This document shows, one piece after another, positions 13,659 to 15,229 of a stretch of DNA of 15,229 nucleotides; position 1 is the stretch's first letter, and the number at the start of each line of letters is the position of its first letter. The position numbers were made by a program, and so were the translations under genes. This DNA comes from Actinomycetes bacterium (lineage in GTDB: Bacteria > Actinomycetota > Actinomycetes > Nanopelagicales > Nanopelagicaceae), in NCBI GenBank assembly GCA_014190175.1, contig BJFZ01000031.1, forward strand, positions 1 to 15,229, given 5' to 3'. The notes under the pieces were generated by a model. It was not told where the DNA came from. It did not search any database and saw nothing but the letters and a program-made list of their open reading frames with translations.

Positions 13659-14351
13659 ATGTCTAAGATTCAGAGCCCCTCCGAGACACCGGATTTTTTT
13701 GCTGACCCGGTGGTCAAGTTGGCCTTTGGCATGTCCACAAATGGACTCCAACTAAATGAGATCCCTAGCGATACCAAGATCGGTTTTTCAGATAATGGTG
13801 CAATTCGGGCAAATTACCCAGATGGCTCAACCCGCGAATTTGTTGCAAATGACTCTGGCGGCGGCGAAATGACCACCACCTACAGCGATGGGACCCAGGT
13901 CGAGAGCGTCCTGTCTTTTGAAGATGGCGTAATTTCAGTGAGATCCATATCTTCTACGGGTGAGCAAACCGTGATGACCATTGATGAAAATGGCGTCAAT
14001 TTTCAGAGTATTAGCGCTGACGGAACGATCTCTAATGAAATCCCTGCCGATTTTGAAGCATTAGTAGCGTCATGGGTAACTGCAACAGAGGATTTGGCTT
14101 CAGCAATCAGCACCGATGAAAGTTTAAGTGAAGATTTTATTGATGGCCCGAGCGTTTCTGGTGAAATGAGCGATTTTTATCAATCTGGAAATTTCAACGT
14201 CCAAGGAGCGCAACTTTGGCAAGCAGGAGTATTTGCTAATTCGATTGATGAATCTCCTGAAGCCCAAGGTTTCCCAGAAGTTGAATTTACTATTGAAGAG
14301 TTTGAAGAGTTCGAAGAAGATGCGGGTACTGACACGCTAAATCTCGGCTAG
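13659..14351 (+). CDS. Highly acidic protein of unknown function
   Basis: I do not recognise this 230-residue protein. It has over 40 Asp/Glu against three Lys and three Arg, no Cys, no signal peptide and no membrane segment. Residues about 35-135 look like successive short beta strands joined by Gly/Asp turns (DNGAIRANYPDGS, YSDGTQ, FEDGVISVRS, DENGVNF, SADGT), as in a meander of hairpins. Residues about 140-185 are helical or low complexity, and the C-terminus ends in an acidic run (EEFEEFEED). ATG 13659 is chosen because AGGGAG lies seven bases upstream; ATG 13653 is only one base from it. The 5' part is GC-richer (about 53-60% by hand count) than the 3' part (about 43-47%). A promoter and palindrome precede the gene. 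It is flanked by a divergent channel gene and a downstream hydroxy-acid oxidase, which give no functional clue. Confidence 0.7.
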   Translation: MSKIQSPSETPDFFADPVVKLAFGMSTNGLQLNEIPSDTKIGFSDNGAIRANYPDGSTREFVANDSGGGEMTTTYSDGTQVESVLSFEDGVISVRSISSTGEQTVMTIDENGVNFQSISADGTISNEIPADFEALVASWVTATEDLASAISTDESLSEDFIDGPSVSGEMSDFYQSGNFNVQGAQLWQAGVFANSIDESPEAQGFPEVEFTIEEFEEFEEDAGTDTLNLG

Positions 14352-14372
14352 AAACTTTTTATTTCTCCAAAC

Positions 14373-14403
14373 TTGATGAGGGTACCTGCTGTAATGGTTA
14401 GAT
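14373..14403 (+). promoter_or_regulatory. Putative leaderless promoter for the hydroxy-acid dehydrogenase gene
   Basis: TTGATG at 14373-14378 resembles a -35. TTAGAT at 14398-14403 ends six bases before ATG 14410 and is a poor -10. The 19-bp spacer is long. There is no Shine-Dalgarno, so a start of transcription at or next to the ATG is plausible. Confidence 0.33.
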
Positions 14404-14409
14404 ACTGCC

Positions 14410-15229
14410 ATGAAGAGTAAGCGCCAACTCCCAAGTCCGCGATTTGTACTCCCACTTATCAACTGGGGAGTTCCAACTTTTCGCAGACATAAAGTGCGCA
14501 TGTCAAAAGTTGTAACGGTTAGGGATTTACAGAAGATTGCGCGTACTCGTGTTCCGAAAGCAGTGTATGACTATGTTGAAGGCGGAGCACACGAAGAAAT
14601 TTCACTTGCTCGTACTGCTAACGCATTTTTAAGAGTCGAACTTCAACCAAATGTTTTGCGTGACATTTCAAATGTAGATACAAGTATTGAAATTTTTGGC
14701 AAAAAAACTGCGATGCCGGTAATTTTTGCGCCAACTGGATACACGCGAATGATGCATCACACCGGTGAACCTGCAGTGGCTGAAGTTGCCGAGAAAAACA
14801 ATCTTGTTTACTGCTTATCTACCATGGGGACAACCGCGCCAGATGATTTAGCTGCAGCGGTTCCGGGCGCTCGCCGGTGGTACCAATTTTATTTAATGAA
14901 AGATCGTCAAGCCAGCCTTAATTTTATTAAAAGGGCCAAAGACACCGGCTTTGAGGTTCTAATGTTGACAGTCGATACTCCAGTTTCTGGTGTTCGTGCT
15001 CGCGACATTCGTAATGGCTTAACTGTGCCACCAAAAATTGGTTTAAAAACATTTTTAGATATGACAACTAAACCAAGTTGGTGGATGAATCTGTTAACCA
15101 CAGCACCACTTGAATTCGCGGCATTTCGCGGTTACAAAGAACCTTTAGCCCAATTGGCAGCAAAGATTTATGACCCATCTCTTAATTTTGAAGATATAAG
15201 TTGGCTGCGCACTGTTTGGGATGGGCCCA
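14410..15229 (+). CDS. FMN-dependent alpha-hydroxy-acid dehydrogenase/oxidase, lactate dehydrogenase-type (3' end outside window)
   Basis: An FMN enzyme that oxidises an L-2-hydroxy acid, such as L-lactate, to the 2-oxo acid; the first 273 residues are visible. Reading from ATG 14410, the family landmarks appear in order. YDYVEGGAHEE at 53-63 is the N-terminal helix and Gly-Gly turn. IFAPTGYTRM at about 105-114 is the FMN/substrate loop. LSTMG is at 136-140. WYQFYLMKDR at 157-166 holds the FMN-contacting Gln and the catalytic-site Tyr. LTVDTPVSGVRARDIRNG follows at about 186-203. The active-site His-Arg region and second FMN phosphate loop lie beyond the window. A roughly 30-residue basic N-terminal extension precedes the usual start of homology; M31 is an alternative start. 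No Shine-Dalgarno is present. Lactate is the likeliest substrate, but glycolate, mandelate or a mycofactocin-linked relative (MftD) is not excluded. Confidence 0.86.
   Translation, partial: MKSKRQLPSPRFVLPLINWGVPTFRRHKVRMSKVVTVRDLQKIARTRVPKAVYDYVEGGAHEEISLARTANAFLRVELQPNVLRDISNVDTSIEIFGKKTAMPVIFAPTGYTRMMHHTGEPAVAEVAEKNNLVYCLSTMGTTAPDDLAAAVPGARRWYQFYLMKDRQASLNFIKRAKDTGFEVLMLTVDTPVSGVRARDIRNGLTVPPKIGLKTFLDMTTKPSWWMNLLTTAPLEFAAFRGYKEPLAQLAAKIYDPSLNFEDISWLRTVWDGP

Noticed and set aside
1..15229. Mobile element, prophage, CRISPR-Cas or other defence system
   Set aside because: No transposase, integrase, phage structural gene, Cas protein, toxin-antitoxin pair or spacer-repeat pattern was seen on either strand.

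Overview
The window most likely comes from a low-to-moderate GC actinobacterium, probably a streamlined freshwater type resembling the Nanopelagicales (acI). This is inferred from short intergenic gaps, an FprA-type ferredoxin-NADP reductase, signs of leaderless transcription, and secreted proteins with Lys/Ala/Pro-rich linkers. One secreted protein ends in a two-cysteine, lysine-rich tail of a kind I associate with that group. No search could be run, so the taxonomy is an inference.

Layout. (1) 3-1037 (+) is the 3' part of a ferredoxin/adrenodoxin-type NADP reductase, followed by tRNA-Arg(ACG) at 1078-1150. (2) On the minus strand, a two-domain SGNH/GDSL esterase (1733-2887) lies upstream of a small beta-carbonic anhydrase (1188-1694), probably as one transcript. 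(3) Divergent from these is an aldo/keto reductase (2978-3919). Its last third and 3' flank are sharply GC-richer than its first two thirds. (4) 4110-7395 (+) is a CUT1-type sugar ABC importer: binding protein, a strong intra-operon hairpin, then two permeases that overlap by 14 bp. No ATPase gene is present, so a shared ATPase encoded elsewhere is expected. (5) 7450-9087 (+) and 9088-11454 (-) encode two large secreted proteins of unknown function. They converge with zero bases between their stop codons. The second has a Cys-rich N-terminal half, a Pro/Ser hinge and a long C-terminal array of Gly/Asp turn repeats. (6) 11571-13526 (-) is a CASTOR/POLLUX-like ion channel with tandem RCK/Rossmann-like domains. 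(7) 13659-14351 (+) encodes a very acidic, cysteine-free protein I do not recognise. (8) 14410 to the window end (+) is the N-terminal part of an FMN-dependent alpha-hydroxy-acid (lactate-type) dehydrogenase/oxidase.

Together the genes suggest a heterotrophic cell taking up an unidentified sugar or oligosaccharide, with esterase, aldo/keto reductase and hydroxy-acid oxidation functions nearby and a substantial investment in secreted or surface proteins. Two initiation styles coexist. Six genes have clear Shine-Dalgarno sequences. Three others (2887-, 13526-, 14410+) have none and instead carry a -10-like hexamer ending exactly six bases before ATG, as expected for leaderless mRNAs.

I found no CRISPR array, phage, transposase, toxin-antitoxin pair or recognisable defence system. 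The most unusual items are the modular 788-residue secreted protein, its convergent secreted neighbour, the GC discontinuity in the aldo/keto reductase, and several operator-like palindromes and phased repeats.
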